The notes beneath the pieces were generated by a model that was not told the origin of the DNA, ran no database searches, and saw only the letters and a list, made by a program, of their open reading frames with translations. A stretch of 64,000 bases of DNA from NCBI GenBank assembly GCA_900466745.1, contig UBNE01000003.1:310001-374000 (forward strand). The letters are read 5' to 3'. Origin of the DNA: Hyphomicrobiales bacterium. GTDB lineage: Bacteria > Pseudomonadota > Alphaproteobacteria > Rhizobiales > Beijerinckiaceae. Positions 7,972 through 16,107 of the stretch are shown here, one piece after another; the stretch's first letter is position 1, and every line of letters begins with the position of its first letter. The translations under genes and the position numbers were made by a program.

Positions 7972-8190
7972 AAAAATAGAGGTAGAGTTGATAGGGAGGC
8001 AAGCTCTGGCGACGCCGGGATGCGAAGCGGCGGTGGCTGCATCGAGCGGCTGGCGCTCGGAGGCTGGCTGTGAGGGGAATGGGGTTCGCCAGCCGATCCG
8101 CAGCGCCTCTCCGAGCGGCTGGGCCGGTCGATGCATGGCCGCGCGAGCCCCTGCCTGCAGCTTCGGCCACCAGTGCCCTGCAAGGTGCCC

Positions 8191-9363
8191 ATGACAAATG
8201 CCCAGTCATCGAACCGGCCGGATTCCTCGATGCTCGCCGAGAAGCCGCTGAGCGGTGTCACGGTCGTCGAGCTCGGTCACAGCGTCGCGGCTCCCTATGC
8301 GGGGCTGATCCTGGCGGATCTCGGTGCGCGTGTGGTCAAGGTGGAGAATCCGGGCTTGGGCGACTATGCGCGCGGCTGGGGGCCGCCGTTCTGGAACGGG
8401 ATTGCGACGGCGTTCCACGCGCTGAATCGCGGCAAGGAAGGCGTGAGCGTCGATTTCCGCGACGAGGCCGAGGTCGGGGCGCTGAAGGACTTCATCCTGG
8501 CCGAGGCCGATGCCGTGATCCAGAATCTGAGGCCGGGCATCCTCGACAGGTTCGGCCTAACGGCGGAGGCCTTGCGGGACCGGAAGCCCGGGCTGATCTG
8601 GTGCGATATCGGAGCCTTCGGCGCGACGGGGCCTCTGGCCGCCAAGCCGGGCTACGACCCGCTGGCGCAGGCCTCGACCGGCATCATGAGCGTGACGGGC
8701 GAGGGCGGCCGGCCGCCGGTGCGCGTCGGCGTGTCCTTGATCGACATGGGTTCGGGCATGTGGAGCGTCATCGGCCTGCTCGCCGGTCTCATCGCCCGCC
8801 GGGAGACGGGCGAGGGACGGGTGGTCTCGACCTCGCTCTACGAAACGGGCCTGGCCTGGATGACGGTGCCGCTCGCGGGCTATGCTGCATCCGGCGAGGT
8901 GCGCAAGCCGTTCGGCTCGGGCACGGCGGAGATCGTGCCCTATCAGGCCTTCGAGACGTCGGATGGCTGGCTGATGATCGCGGCCGGCAACGACAACCTG
9001 TTCCGCAAGCTGTGCGAGGCGCTGAACCTGCCAAGCCTTGCCACCGATCCGGATTTCGCGACCAATGCCGCCCGTGTCGTCAATCGCGGCCGGCTGATCC
9101 CCCGGATCGCGGCGGCGACGGTCGGCTTTTCCGTCGAGGCGCTCGGCCAGCGCCTCGACGAGGCGGGCGTTCCCAATGCGCCGCTCCTGGACATCGCCCA
9201 GGTCGCCGGGCACCCGCAGACGCAGGCTCTGGACATGGTTGTGAAATCCTCGTCCGACGGCATCGAGCTCGTCGGCATGCCGCTATCGTTTGACGGCAAG
9301 CGTCCGCGCGCGCGTTCTGGGGCTCCGGCGCTCGGGCAGCACAACGGCGTTCTCGAGGAGTGA
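8191..9363 (+). CDS. CaiB/BaiF family III CoA-transferase
   Basis: A 390-residue family III CoA-transferase. It shows LADLGARVVKVENPGLGDYA in the N-terminal CoA-binding region, LNRGKEGVSVDFRD, and SLIDMGSGMWSVIG with the catalytic Asp at the expected spacing. It should be active as a homodimer. ATG 8191 is chosen because AAGGTG sits 4-5 bases upstream; the frame is open to an earlier ATG at 8131. It is the first gene of a rightward unit followed by a 2-hydroxyacid dehydrogenase (67 bp) and an iron alcohol dehydrogenase, so the acid moiety may carry hydroxyl groups. Control by the palindrome at 7956 is likely. Confidence 0.93.
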   Translation: MTNAQSSNRPDSSMLAEKPLSGVTVVELGHSVAAPYAGLILADLGARVVKVENPGLGDYARGWGPPFWNGIATAFHALNRGKEGVSVDFRDEAEVGALKDFILAEADAVIQNLRPGILDRFGLTAEALRDRKPGLIWCDIGAFGATGPLAAKPGYDPLAQASTGIMSVTGEGGRPPVRVGVSLIDMGSGMWSVIGLLAGLIARRETGEGRVVSTSLYETGLAWMTVPLAGYAASGEVRKPFGSGTAEIVPYQAFETSDGWLMIAAGNDNLFRKLCEALNLPSLATDPDFATNAARVVNRGRLIPRIAAATVGFSVEALGQRLDEAGVPNAPLLDIAQVAGHPQTQALDMVVKSSSDGIELVGMPLSFDGKRPRARSGAPALGQHNGVLEE

Positions 9364-9430
9364 GGCAAAACAAGGCCTGCCTCCGGATGCCGAGGCGGTG
9401 CCGGGCAGCAATCGAATCGAGGAAACGGTC

Positions 9431-10396
9431 ATGAAGGTTGCCGTTCTGGACGATTGGCAGCGCATTGCCGAGGCCAGCGTGGATTGGAGCACACTCCAGG
9501 CCCGCGCCGAAGTGGTGTTCTTTCACGAGGCCTTCGCCGGCGAGGACGAGGCAGCGGCGAAGCTGGCCGATTTCGATGTCGTCATGGCGATGCGCGAGCG
9601 CACCGCCTTTCCGCCCTCGCTGGTCGCGCGGCTGCCGAAGCTCACGCTGTTCGCGATGACCGGCCAGCGCGGTGCGACGATCGACCTCGCGGGCATGGCG
9701 GCGCGCGGCATCACCCTGACCTATACCAGCGGCAGCGAAACCGGGAACGGCACGGCCGAGCTCGCGCTCGGGCTGATGCTGGCCGCGGCGCGCAACATTC
9801 CGCGCGGCGATGCGGCCATCCGCTCCGGCTCCTTCCAGGAGGGAGTCTCCGCAGGGCCGGTGCTTGCCGGCAAGAAGCTCGGGCTGATCGGGCTCGGGCG
9901 GATCGGCTCGCATATGGCCCGCTACGGACAGGCGCTCGGAATGGAAGTCCTGGCCTGGAGCCCCAACCTCACCGAGGTCCGCGCCGCCACCGCCGGCGCG
10001 CGGCTTCGCAGCAGGGATGAACTTCTGGCCCAGGCGGACGTGGTCAGCCTGCATATCGTGCTGTCGGATCGCACGCGCGGCCTGCTGGGGAGCCGCGAGC
10101 TCGGCCTGATGAAGACCGGGGCGATTCTCGTCAATACCTCACGCGGACCGCTGGTCGACGAGGCCGCGCTGATCGCGGCGCTCGCGGCCGGCCGGCTGGT
10201 GGCGGCGCTCGACGTCTTCGATCGCGAGCCGCTGCCTTCGGACCATCCGCTGCGACGGCTTCCGAACACCGTGCTGACTCCACATCTGGGCTACGGCACG
10301 CGCGAGACCTTCGCCGAATTCTACGGACAGGGCATCGAGAACGTCCTGGCGTTCCTGGACGGGGCGCCGATCCGCCTGCTGAAACCGGATCGATGA
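9431..10396 (+). CDS. D-isomer-specific 2-hydroxyacid dehydrogenase
   Basis: A 321-residue NAD(P)-dependent dehydrogenase that interconverts a 2-hydroxyacid and a 2-oxoacid. The Rossmann motif GLIGLGRIGSHMA lies near residue 143. The catalytic triad of the family is present: Arg in NTSRGPLVDE, Glu in DVFDREPL and His in LTPHLGYG. A GAGGAAA ribosome site 6-7 bases upstream supports ATG 9431. The gene sits between a CaiB CoA-transferase and an iron alcohol dehydrogenase, so it probably oxidises or reduces a hydroxyacid intermediate of the same pathway. Family members also include phosphoglycerate and glyoxylate reductases; I cannot tell the substrate. Confidence 0.93.
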   Translation: MKVAVLDDWQRIAEASVDWSTLQARAEVVFFHEAFAGEDEAAAKLADFDVVMAMRERTAFPPSLVARLPKLTLFAMTGQRGATIDLAGMAARGITLTYTSGSETGNGTAELALGLMLAAARNIPRGDAAIRSGSFQEGVSAGPVLAGKKLGLIGLGRIGSHMARYGQALGMEVLAWSPNLTEVRAATAGARLRSRDELLAQADVVSLHIVLSDRTRGLLGSRELGLMKTGAILVNTSRGPLVDEAALIAALAAGRLVAALDVFDREPLPSDHPLRRLPNTVLTPHLGYGTRETFAEFYGQGIENVLAFLDGAPIRLLKPDR

Positions 10397-10428
10397 GAAC
10401 GGCAGCGGACGCTTGAAAGGGAAAGACC

Positions 10429-11577
10429 ATGATCAGTTTTCGCCTGAACAATCCCACGGAAATCCTGTTCGGCGCCGGGCAGATCGCCGGGCTCGCCACG
10501 CTCGTCCCGGCCGGCGCTCGCGTGCTGCTGCTCTATGGCGGCGGCAGCATCAAGGCCAATGGTGTCCATGATCAGGTGACGAAGGCGCTCTCCCATGTCG
10601 AGGTCGTCGAGTTCGGCGGCATCGAGTCCAATCCGGTCTACGAGACGATCATGAAGGCGGCCGCGCTGGTGCGCGAGACGGGCTGCAACTGGGTGCTGGG
10701 CGTCGGCGGCGGGTCGGTCGTCGATGCGGCCAAGTTCCTCGCCTATGTCGCGCCGCTCGACGTGACGGACCCCTGGGAGCATCTGGCCAGGGGCGGCGCG
10801 GTCACCACGATCCTGCCGGTCGGCGCCGTGCTGACGCTGCCGGCCACCGGCTCGGAGAGCAACCCCGTTTCGGTGATCTCGAACAAGGGCCGCCATCTCA
10901 AGCTGCCTTTCGCGCAGGACGGCGCGCGCCCGCGCTTCGCGGTGCTCGATCCGACGACGATGGCGAGCCTCAGCCGCAGGCAACTGGAGAACGGCGCGGT
11001 CGATGCCTTCACCCATGTCATAGAGCAATATCTCACCCTGCCGGTGAACGCGCCGGTGCAGTTCGGCTTCAGCGAGACGATCCTGCGCGTGCTGATCGAG
11101 TGGGGTCCGGTGCTGGTCGAGAAGAACACGCCCGAAGCGCGCGAGAACGTCATGTGGGCGGCTAACCAGGCCCTGAACGGCCTGATCGGCTCCGGGGTCC
11201 CGCAGGACTGGTCGACCCATATGATCGGCCATGCGCTGACCGCCCTCTACGACATCGACCACGCACGCACGCTTTCGATGGTGATGCCGAGCCTGCTGCG
11301 CCACAAGGCGGCGGACAAGCTGCCGATGCTGGTGCGCTACGCCCGCAATGTCTGGGGCATCGAGGAAGAGGACGAGGCCGTGGCGGCCGAGAAGGCGATC
11401 GCCGCGACGGCGGATTTCTTTGCCAGGATGGGGTGCCCGATCCGGACCTCGGACATGGCCGAGGTCGATATCGAGGCGGTCGTCTCGCATATCGCCGAGG
11501 CGGGCCAGTTGCCGCTCGGCGAGGACAAGGACATCGACGCCGACGCCATTCGCGCGATCCTGCGCGAAGCGGCCTGA
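10429..11577 (+). CDS. Iron-containing alcohol dehydrogenase (YqhD/BdhA-like)
   Basis: A 382-residue group III alcohol dehydrogenase. The nucleotide-binding GVGGGSVVDAAKF lies near residue 87, and GSESNPVSVI and MENGAVDAFTH-like segments are family markers. The metal ligands fit Asp and His in VDAFTHVIEQ, His in MIGHALT and His in YDIDHARTLS. The N-terminus (NPTEILFGAGQI) is typical of the YqhD/BdhA branch, which reduces or oxidises aldehydes with NADP. It is last in the rightward 8191-11577 unit and converges on the hydrolase gene ending at 11587. An inverted repeat (11573-11591) spans the two stops. It may handle an aldehyde released by the aldolase modules, which is inference. Confidence 0.94.
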   Translation: MISFRLNNPTEILFGAGQIAGLATLVPAGARVLLLYGGGSIKANGVHDQVTKALSHVEVVEFGGIESNPVYETIMKAAALVRETGCNWVLGVGGGSVVDAAKFLAYVAPLDVTDPWEHLARGGAVTTILPVGAVLTLPATGSESNPVSVISNKGRHLKLPFAQDGARPRFAVLDPTTMASLSRRQLENGAVDAFTHVIEQYLTLPVNAPVQFGFSETILRVLIEWGPVLVEKNTPEARENVMWAANQALNGLIGSGVPQDWSTHMIGHALTALYDIDHARTLSMVMPSLLRHKAADKLPMLVRYARNVWGIEEEDEAVAAEKAIAATADFFARMGCPIRTSDMAEVDIEAVVSHIAEAGQLPLGEDKDIDADAIRAILREAA

Positions 11578-11591
11578 AGCCGCCCTTCAGG
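11573..11591. terminator. Inverted repeat between convergent genes
   Basis: CCTGAA (11573-11578) and TTCAGG (11586-11591) form a hairpin spanning the stop codons of two convergent genes. There is no T-run on either side, so any termination role is uncertain. Confidence 0.25.
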
Positions 11592-12390
11592 GGCCGGTGC
11601 GCTCCAGGAACGCGGCGAGCTCGCGGTTGAAGGCGGCGGGGTTCTCGGCATTGGGTAGGTGCCCGGCATCGGGAATTTCGACATAGGTCGCGCCGGGCGC
11701 GGCCTCGGCCATCTGCTGCATGACGCCGGGCAGGGCGCCGTCCCCGGCGCCCGCCAGCATTGCTGCGGGACATGAGAGGCCGGCGAGGTCGCTAGTGAAG
11801 TCGAAGGCGCGCAGCGCCTCCGCCGCGCGGACGAAGCCGTCGAACGGGGTCGTCTCGACCATGCGCCGGACGCGCCGGGCGGCTGCCGTATCCGTATGGT
11901 GCGGGCGAAACCAGCGCTCGATCGTCGGGCCGGCCAGCGCCGTCATGCCTCCCGCCCGCGCCAGGCCGATGCGCTCGTCCCATGCGGCGCCGGCGCCGGG
12001 CATGGCCTTGACGGTGCAGTCGCAGGCCATCAGCGCCGTGACGCGCGAAGGATGGCGGCCGGCGAAGCGCAGCGCGGTGATTCCGCCGAGCGATACGCCG
12101 ACGACAACGGCGCGGGCGATCCCGAACGCATCGAACAGGCCGGCGAGATCCTGGGCCAGGGCCTCGAAATCGCAGGGACCGGGTGGCACCGAACTTAGGC
12201 CATGGCCGCGCTGATCGTAGCGCAGGATGCGATAGCGGTCGGACAAGGCCGCGACCTGATCGTCCCAGAGCGTCAGATCGGTCATCAGCGAATTGCTGAA
12301 GGCGAGCCAGGGAGCATCGGCACTGGCCGGTCCGTCGACGCGGCAGCGGAAGGCGAGGCCGCGCTGCTCGACGATCTGGTCTGCGGTCAT
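11587..12390 (-). CDS. Alpha/beta hydrolase (PcaD-like enol-lactonase family)
   Basis: A 267-residue alpha/beta hydrolase resembling 3-oxoadipate enol-lactonase. The oxyanion region is SNSLMTDLTLWDDQ near residue 32. The nucleophile Ser sits in VVGVSLGGIT (about 102), and DAGHLPNAENP (about 243) supplies the His. RYDQRGHGLSS is a family signature. It is the last gene of the leftward 15729-11587 unit and lies 54 bp after the EthD-like gene. It probably opens a lactone or cleaves an ester in that pathway. A distant homologue two genes upstream (13044) has lost the nucleophile. Confidence 0.9.
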   Translation of the reverse strand: MTADQIVEQRGLAFRCRVDGPASADAPWLAFSNSLMTDLTLWDDQVAALSDRYRILRYDQRGHGLSSVPPGPCDFEALAQDLAGLFDAFGIARAVVVGVSLGGITALRFAGRHPSRVTALMACDCTVKAMPGAGAAWDERIGLARAGGMTALAGPTIERWFRPHHTDTAAARRVRRMVETTPFDGFVRAAEALRAFDFTSDLAGLSCPAAMLAGAGDGALPGVMQQMAEAAPGATYVEIPDAGHLPNAENPAAFNRELAAFLERTGP

Positions 12391-12444
12391 GGTCGCCTCC
12401 GCGATGGCCGGTGAAACGAGGGAGATGTCGGGTCGCTCCGACTG

Positions 12445-13035
12445 CTATCGCGGCCGGGGAACATAGCTGTTGAACAGGTCGATCGCGCCGAAGAACCCGG
12501 CGAAGAGGCGCGGCTCCACGGGGGCGTCGTCCGGCACGGCCGCGGAGACGAAGCCGATATAGTCGACCGTTCCGCCGTTAGGGTAAGCGAAGACCCGGAC
12601 GCCGACCGTCGAGGGCCGGTCCTCGAAGGCCGCCCGCATCGCGGCGACGACACCGGCTTCGTCGGACGCGGCGAGGCCGCGGAAACGGACGATCGTGACG
12701 CGCGCGGCCATCGGCGTGAGAGCGTTGCCGGGATAGACCTGGTCGCCGACCGAGCGGTAGACATGGGTGCGCCCGGTGACGCGCTTGGTCCAGGGGCTGG
12801 AGCGATCGCCGGCGACCCGCAGATAGGCCTCGCTGTCGAGCACGGCTTTGTCGCTCAGGTCATAGATTGCCAGGTAATCGGGCACGCCCGCGATCGAGGA
12901 ATAGCGGCTCGCGGTCTCGACGCCGGGCACGGCCAGGCGCTCCGGCAGGTGCTCGCCGTCATACCAGGCGTTGAACTCCTCCTCCATCGCCGCCGGGGGC
13001 TGCATCAGCACCAGCAGAAAGCCTTTCTTGGACAT
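12445..13035 (-). CDS. EthD-like dimeric alpha-beta barrel protein
   Basis: A 196-residue protein with the segment EEEFNAWYDGEHLPERLAVP near residue 18, the signature of ferredoxin-like (dimeric alpha-beta barrel) proteins such as EthD and related families. A second, weaker barrel repeat may lie in the C-terminal half, where ARVTIVRFRGL begins. Such proteins are often small isomerases, decarboxylases or monooxygenase accessories in catabolic operons. It sits 8 bp after the alpha/beta hydrolase gene at 13044 and upstream of another hydrolase, so it is part of the operon. No catalytic residue can be assigned. Confidence 0.8.
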   Translation of the reverse strand: MSKKGFLLVLMQPPAAMEEEFNAWYDGEHLPERLAVPGVETASRYSSIAGVPDYLAIYDLSDKAVLDSEAYLRVAGDRSSPWTKRVTGRTHVYRSVGDQVYPGNALTPMAARVTIVRFRGLAASDEAGVVAAMRAAFEDRPSTVGVRVFAYPNGGTVDYIGFVSAAVPDDAPVEPRLFAGFFGAIDLFNSYVPRPR

Positions 13036-13043
13036 GGGCTACC

Positions 13044-13814
13044 TCATCGGGATGTCGAGGCCAGGAAGCTGTCGACCAGCGCGGCAAAGGCCTCGGGGCG
13101 CTGGTAGGGAAGGAAATGGGCCGCGCCCTGCATGATCTCGAAGCGTGCGCCGGGAATCAGCGCGGCGGCTTCCTGCCCGAGCGCCGGCGTCAGGAGCACG
13201 TCGTGCTCGCCGGCGACGACGAGGCTCGGGCACCTGACCGCGGGCAGCAGCGCGCTGGCGTCGAAGGTCGCGCTGGCGAGGCAGGCGAAGGCGTAGTCTT
13301 CCGCCGATTGCCGGCCGAAGGCGGCGAGGTATGCGTCGTAGCGACGGTCCTTGGGCAGGTTCAGGAAGGCGCGCTCCACCGCCTGCGGCAGGATCGCGGC
13401 CATGCCGCCGGCGCGAACGGCTTCCGCGCGCTCGGCGAGCATCGACGCAGCCTGCGGCAGGGAGCGCGCGGTCGCGTTGGCGAGCACCAGCGCGGCCGTC
13501 CGCTCGGGATGGCGAGCGGCATAGCAGGCCGCGGCCATGGTGCTGATCGCCGAGCCGACAGGCACCACGCGCTCGAAGCCCAGCGCGGCGCGCAGCGTTT
13601 CGAGGTCGGAAGCCTGTTCCTCCAGGGTGACCGGCCGCGGCCTCTGCCCGTCGACGCGGTGGCGCAGATTGGGCGCGAGGCAACTGATCTTGCCGCGCCA
13701 TTGCGCGATGCAGGCGTCCCAGTAGCGCAGATCGGCGCCGAGCGGGGGCAGCAGCAGCAGGCCGAGGCGGCGATCGTCGCCCGTGACCTCGTATTCCAGC
13801 AAGGGTGATGACAT
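13044..13814 (-). CDS. Alpha/beta hydrolase with apparent Ser-to-Ala change at the nucleophile
   Basis: A 256-residue alpha/beta hydrolase of the PcaD-like group. It aligns without gaps around the nucleophile elbow with the hydrolase at 11587: VVVGVSLGGIT there is VVPVGSAISTM here. The catalytic Ser position is therefore Ala, with serines at the -1 and +2 positions. The acid (GEHDVL) and His (GAAHFLPYQRPEAF) positions are kept. It may be inactive, use the neighbouring Ser, or have a non-hydrolytic role. It lies between the MaoC gene (26 bp upstream) and the EthD-like gene (8 bp downstream). This is a point worth testing. Confidence 0.88.
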   Translation of the reverse strand: MSSPLLEYEVTGDDRRLGLLLLPPLGADLRYWDACIAQWRGKISCLAPNLRHRVDGQRPRPVTLEEQASDLETLRAALGFERVVPVGSAISTMAAACYAARHPERTAALVLANATARSLPQAASMLAERAEAVRAGGMAAILPQAVERAFLNLPKDRRYDAYLAAFGRQSAEDYAFACLASATFDASALLPAVRCPSLVVAGEHDVLLTPALGQEAAALIPGARFEIMQGAAHFLPYQRPEAFAALVDSFLASTSR

Positions 13815-13840
13815 CGCGATGGTCCGGAACGGGTTCGGGG

Positions 13841-14368
13841 TCAGGCGTCCGGCACGATGTCCGGCAGGTGGGCGGCGGGAGAATGGCCGCGCCGATAGAC
13901 CATCATGGTGCGCAGGAAGGTGAGCACCACCTTGCCGTGCTGGTTGTAGCCCTGGGTGCTGACGTCGACGATGCCGACCGAGGGGCGCTTGGCGGAAGGG
14001 CGCGCGGCGAGGATCGTGGTGCGGGCATAGAGCGTGTCGCCGGCGAAGACCGGGCGCGGCAGCGTCACCTCCTTCCAGCCGAGATTGGCCATGGTGTTCT
14101 GGCCGAAATCCATGGTGGAGAGCCCCGTGACCACCGCCAGCGTCAGCGGGCTCGGCATGATCGCCTTTCCGAAGGAGGTGCGTTTCGCATAGTCCTCGTT
14201 GAAATGGACCTGGTTCATGCCGAGGGTGAGCAGGCAGAACCAGCTATTGTCCGTCTCCGTCAGGGTGCGGCCGAAGGGATGGCGATAGACCTGCCCGGCG
14301 GCGAAATCCTCGAAGAAGAGCCCGCTCTCCGAGCGGGCTGCCGGGGCGGCTATGGCGGTGTCGGTCAC
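13841..14368 (-). CDS. MaoC-family (R)-specific enoyl-CoA hydratase
   Basis: A 175-residue hot-dog-fold hydratase. FEDFAAGQVYRHPFGRTLTE near residue 19 is the usual MaoC entry strand, and NQVHFNEDYAKRTSFGK near 53 contains the hydratase motif with catalytic Asn/His-type residues. It resembles the mesaconyl-CoA hydratase branch. It starts at GTG 14368 and overlaps the stop of the upstream CaiB gene (GTGA), so the two are coupled. The pair CoA-transferase plus hydratase suggests activation of an unsaturated acid followed by addition of water. A mesaconate or citramalate substrate is possible but is inference. Confidence 0.92.
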   Translation of the reverse strand: MTDTAIAAPAARSESGLFFEDFAAGQVYRHPFGRTLTETDNSWFCLLTLGMNQVHFNEDYAKRTSFGKAIMPSPLTLAVVTGLSTMDFGQNTMANLGWKEVTLPRPVFAGDTLYARTTILAARPSAKRPSVGIVDVSTQGYNQHGKVVLTFLRTMMVYRRGHSPAAHLPDIVPDA

Positions 14369-15729
14369 GGAGCGGCCTTTCGCGGATCAGGAGGGAGGTC
14401 GATCGCGCCCTGTGCGGCGAGCGCGGCAAGCTCCGCGGCGGAAAGAGCGAGATCCGCGGCCAGCACGGCGGCGGTGTCGGCTCCGACCATCGTCGGCCCC
14501 GGTCGCGGCGGCTGCCGCTCATGCCCCTCGAAGCGGGGGATCACGCCGGTCATGCGGAGCGGCCCGAGATCGGGGTCGGGAACGGTCACGACCGCCTCCC
14601 GCGCCAGGACCTGGGGATTGGACAGGAGCGTGCGGACGGTCTCGACGGGCCCGGCCGCGCAGCCGGCCGCGCTCATGCGGGCGATCGCCTCCTCGCGGCT
14701 GTATTGCGCGCACCAGTCCTGGATGATGGCGTCGAGAGCGGCGATGTTGCGGACCCTCAGCGCATTGTTGGCGAAGCGCGGGTCGCGGGCGAGTTCCTCG
14801 CCGCCGACCAGTGTCAGGATGCGTTCGGCGACTGGCTGGGCGCTCCCCGAAAGGGCCATCCATTCGTCGTTCTTGCAGCGATACATGCCGCGCGGCGCGG
14901 AATCGGCATAGCGCTCCTCGACGAAGCTCGGCGAAGGCGGCGCGGTCTCGTCATGCTGCAGCAGCTCGATCTCCATGAACTTGAGCAGCGATTCATAGAT
15001 GGCGAGATCGACCGTCTCGCCCCTGCCGGTGCGCTCGCGCTGGACCAGGGCGGCGAGCGTTCCGTTGACCGCCATCATCGCCGCCGAGACGTCCCCCAGC
15101 GGGAAGGAGGTCAGCGCCGGCCGGTCCTTCGGGAAGCCGCGCATGTCGCGCACGAGCACCGAGGCGACGCCGCTCATGGTCTCGGCGAGCGTGCCGAAAC
15201 CCTGCCGCGTGCTGTAGGGGCCGGTCTGGCCGAAGCCGGTGACGCGCAGGATCACCAGCGAGGGATTGACCTCGCGCAGGCGGGCTTCAGAGAGATTCCA
15301 GCGATCCAGCGTGCCGGGGCGGAAGTTCTCGATCAGCACGTCGAATTGCGGCAGCCAGCGCAGGAAGAGTTCCTGCCCCGCCGGGCGGCGAAGATCGAGC
15401 GCGACGCTGCGCTTGTTGCGGCTCAGCGTCTTCCAGTAGAGGCCGACACCGTCGCGCTGCTCGCCGAGCTTGCGCACGGTGTCGCCCGTGCCCGGCAGCT
15501 CGACCTTGACGACGTCGGCGCCGTAATCGCCGAGGATCGAGCCGGCCAGCGGCGCCGCGATCATGGTGGCGATGTCGAGAACCCGGATGCCGGCCAGGGG
15601 GCCCGGCCGATGTGGCGGCGAGCCGGTCGGGCTCTTGTCCGGGGCGTCGCGGTTCGGGTGTGCGGACTGAGGCAAGGCGGGATGTCCGGAATGGGAGAAT
15701 CTACTCTGCGGCGGCTTCGGCGGAGCCAT
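14365..15729 (-). CDS. CaiB/BaiF family III CoA-transferase (citramalate-transferase-like)
   Basis: A family III CoA-transferase of 454 residues if ATG 15729 is used; the frame is also open from 15807. The conserved fold begins only at about residue 43 (GPLAGIRVLDIATMIAAPLA), so the first 40 Pro/Ser-rich residues are unusual and the true start may be later. It shows [43 protein letters not shown] and FPLGDVSAAMMAV, with the catalytic Asp in the last. The GFGTLAE form is common in citramalate/mesaconate transferases. It heads the leftward CaiB-MaoC-hydrolase-EthD-hydrolase operon, with operators at 15811 and 15955 upstream. Confidence 0.9.
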   Translation of the reverse strand: MAPPKPPQSRFSHSGHPALPQSAHPNRDAPDKSPTGSPPHRPGPLAGIRVLDIATMIAAPLAGSILGDYGADVVKVELPGTGDTVRKLGEQRDGVGLYWKTLSRNKRSVALDLRRPAGQELFLRWLPQFDVLIENFRPGTLDRWNLSEARLREVNPSLVILRVTGFGQTGPYSTRQGFGTLAETMSGVASVLVRDMRGFPKDRPALTSFPLGDVSAAMMAVNGTLAALVQRERTGRGETVDLAIYESLLKFMEIELLQHDETAPPSPSFVEERYADSAPRGMYRCKNDEWMALSGSAQPVAERILTLVGGEELARDPRFANNALRVRNIAALDAIIQDWCAQYSREEAIARMSAAGCAAGPVETVRTLLSNPQVLAREAVVTVPDPDLGPLRMTGVIPRFEGHERQPPRPGPTMVGADTAAVLAADLALSAAELAALAAQGAIDLPPDPRKAAP

Positions 15730-15810
15730 GCCGCTTTCTGCGATTCGCCGCCTGTTCGGAGTTTCGCCGCCATCCGCGCGGCTTGGCGTCTGGGCGGGCA
15801 AGCGCATAGT

Positions 15811-15820
15811 GTGTCGACAC
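15811..15820. promoter_or_regulatory. TGTCGACA-family operator upstream of the CaiB operon
   Basis: GTGTCGACAC is a perfect 10-bp palindrome. The same TGTCGACA core recurs at 16016, 30259, 37510 and 37681, always between genes of one putative regulon (leuCD, the nicX-like gene, TRAP). The FCD-GntR gene at 31456 is the likely cognate regulator. Confidence 0.65.
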
Positions 15821-15950
15821 TTTAAGGGCTCCCAAAAGGCACTATCAAGCTTTGGAGAGCTCCCTCAAGCTACCCCACGAGCGGAGAGAAAGGGTGTAAG
15901 GCCCGATCACCGCCGGTCGATTCTCAAAAAGCCGTTTCAGTCTCTCCTAA

Positions 15951-15969
15951 TTTTATGCATGATGCAATC
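15951..15969. promoter_or_regulatory. Doubled ATGCAT-family operator upstream of leuC
   Basis: TTTTATGCATGATGCAATC holds ATGCAT and ATGCAA separated by one base, the same doubled layout as at 39151 and 51870. It lies about 140 bp upstream of the leuC start. Confidence 0.6.
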
Positions 15970-16015
15970 TTTCACGCGGCCCTGCCATGGTGCTGGCTGG
16001 AACGTCGTTCCGGCC

Positions 16016-16023
16016 TGTCGACA
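16016..16023. promoter_or_regulatory. TGTCGACA-family operator upstream of leuC
   Basis: TGTCGACA, extended to CTGTCGACACAG at 16015-16026, lies 85 bp upstream of the leuC GTG start. It is the second such site in this intergenic region. Confidence 0.6.
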
Positions 16024-16107
16024 CAGGGCTTCGACGCCGCATCGCGCTTTCGGAACGGTGGCCTCCGCCTTCCGGTGCGACGCCGCGGGAATCCGGAGGG
16101 CAGGATT

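Larger units (their letters stand above)
15730..16107. other. Divergent regulatory region between the CaiB operon and leuCD
   Basis: A 378-bp gap between divergent units. It holds two TGTCGACA sites (15811-15820 and 16016-16023) and one doubled ATGCAT site (15955-15968), so two operator families meet here. An open frame runs through it in front of leuC but shows no family resemblance, and a better leuC start exists at 16108. Confidence 0.65.

Noticed and set aside
15955-16107. Upstream ATG for leuC at 15955
   Set aside because: It would add 51 residues without homology, and the ATG lies inside the operator. GTG 16108 has a strong ribosome site.
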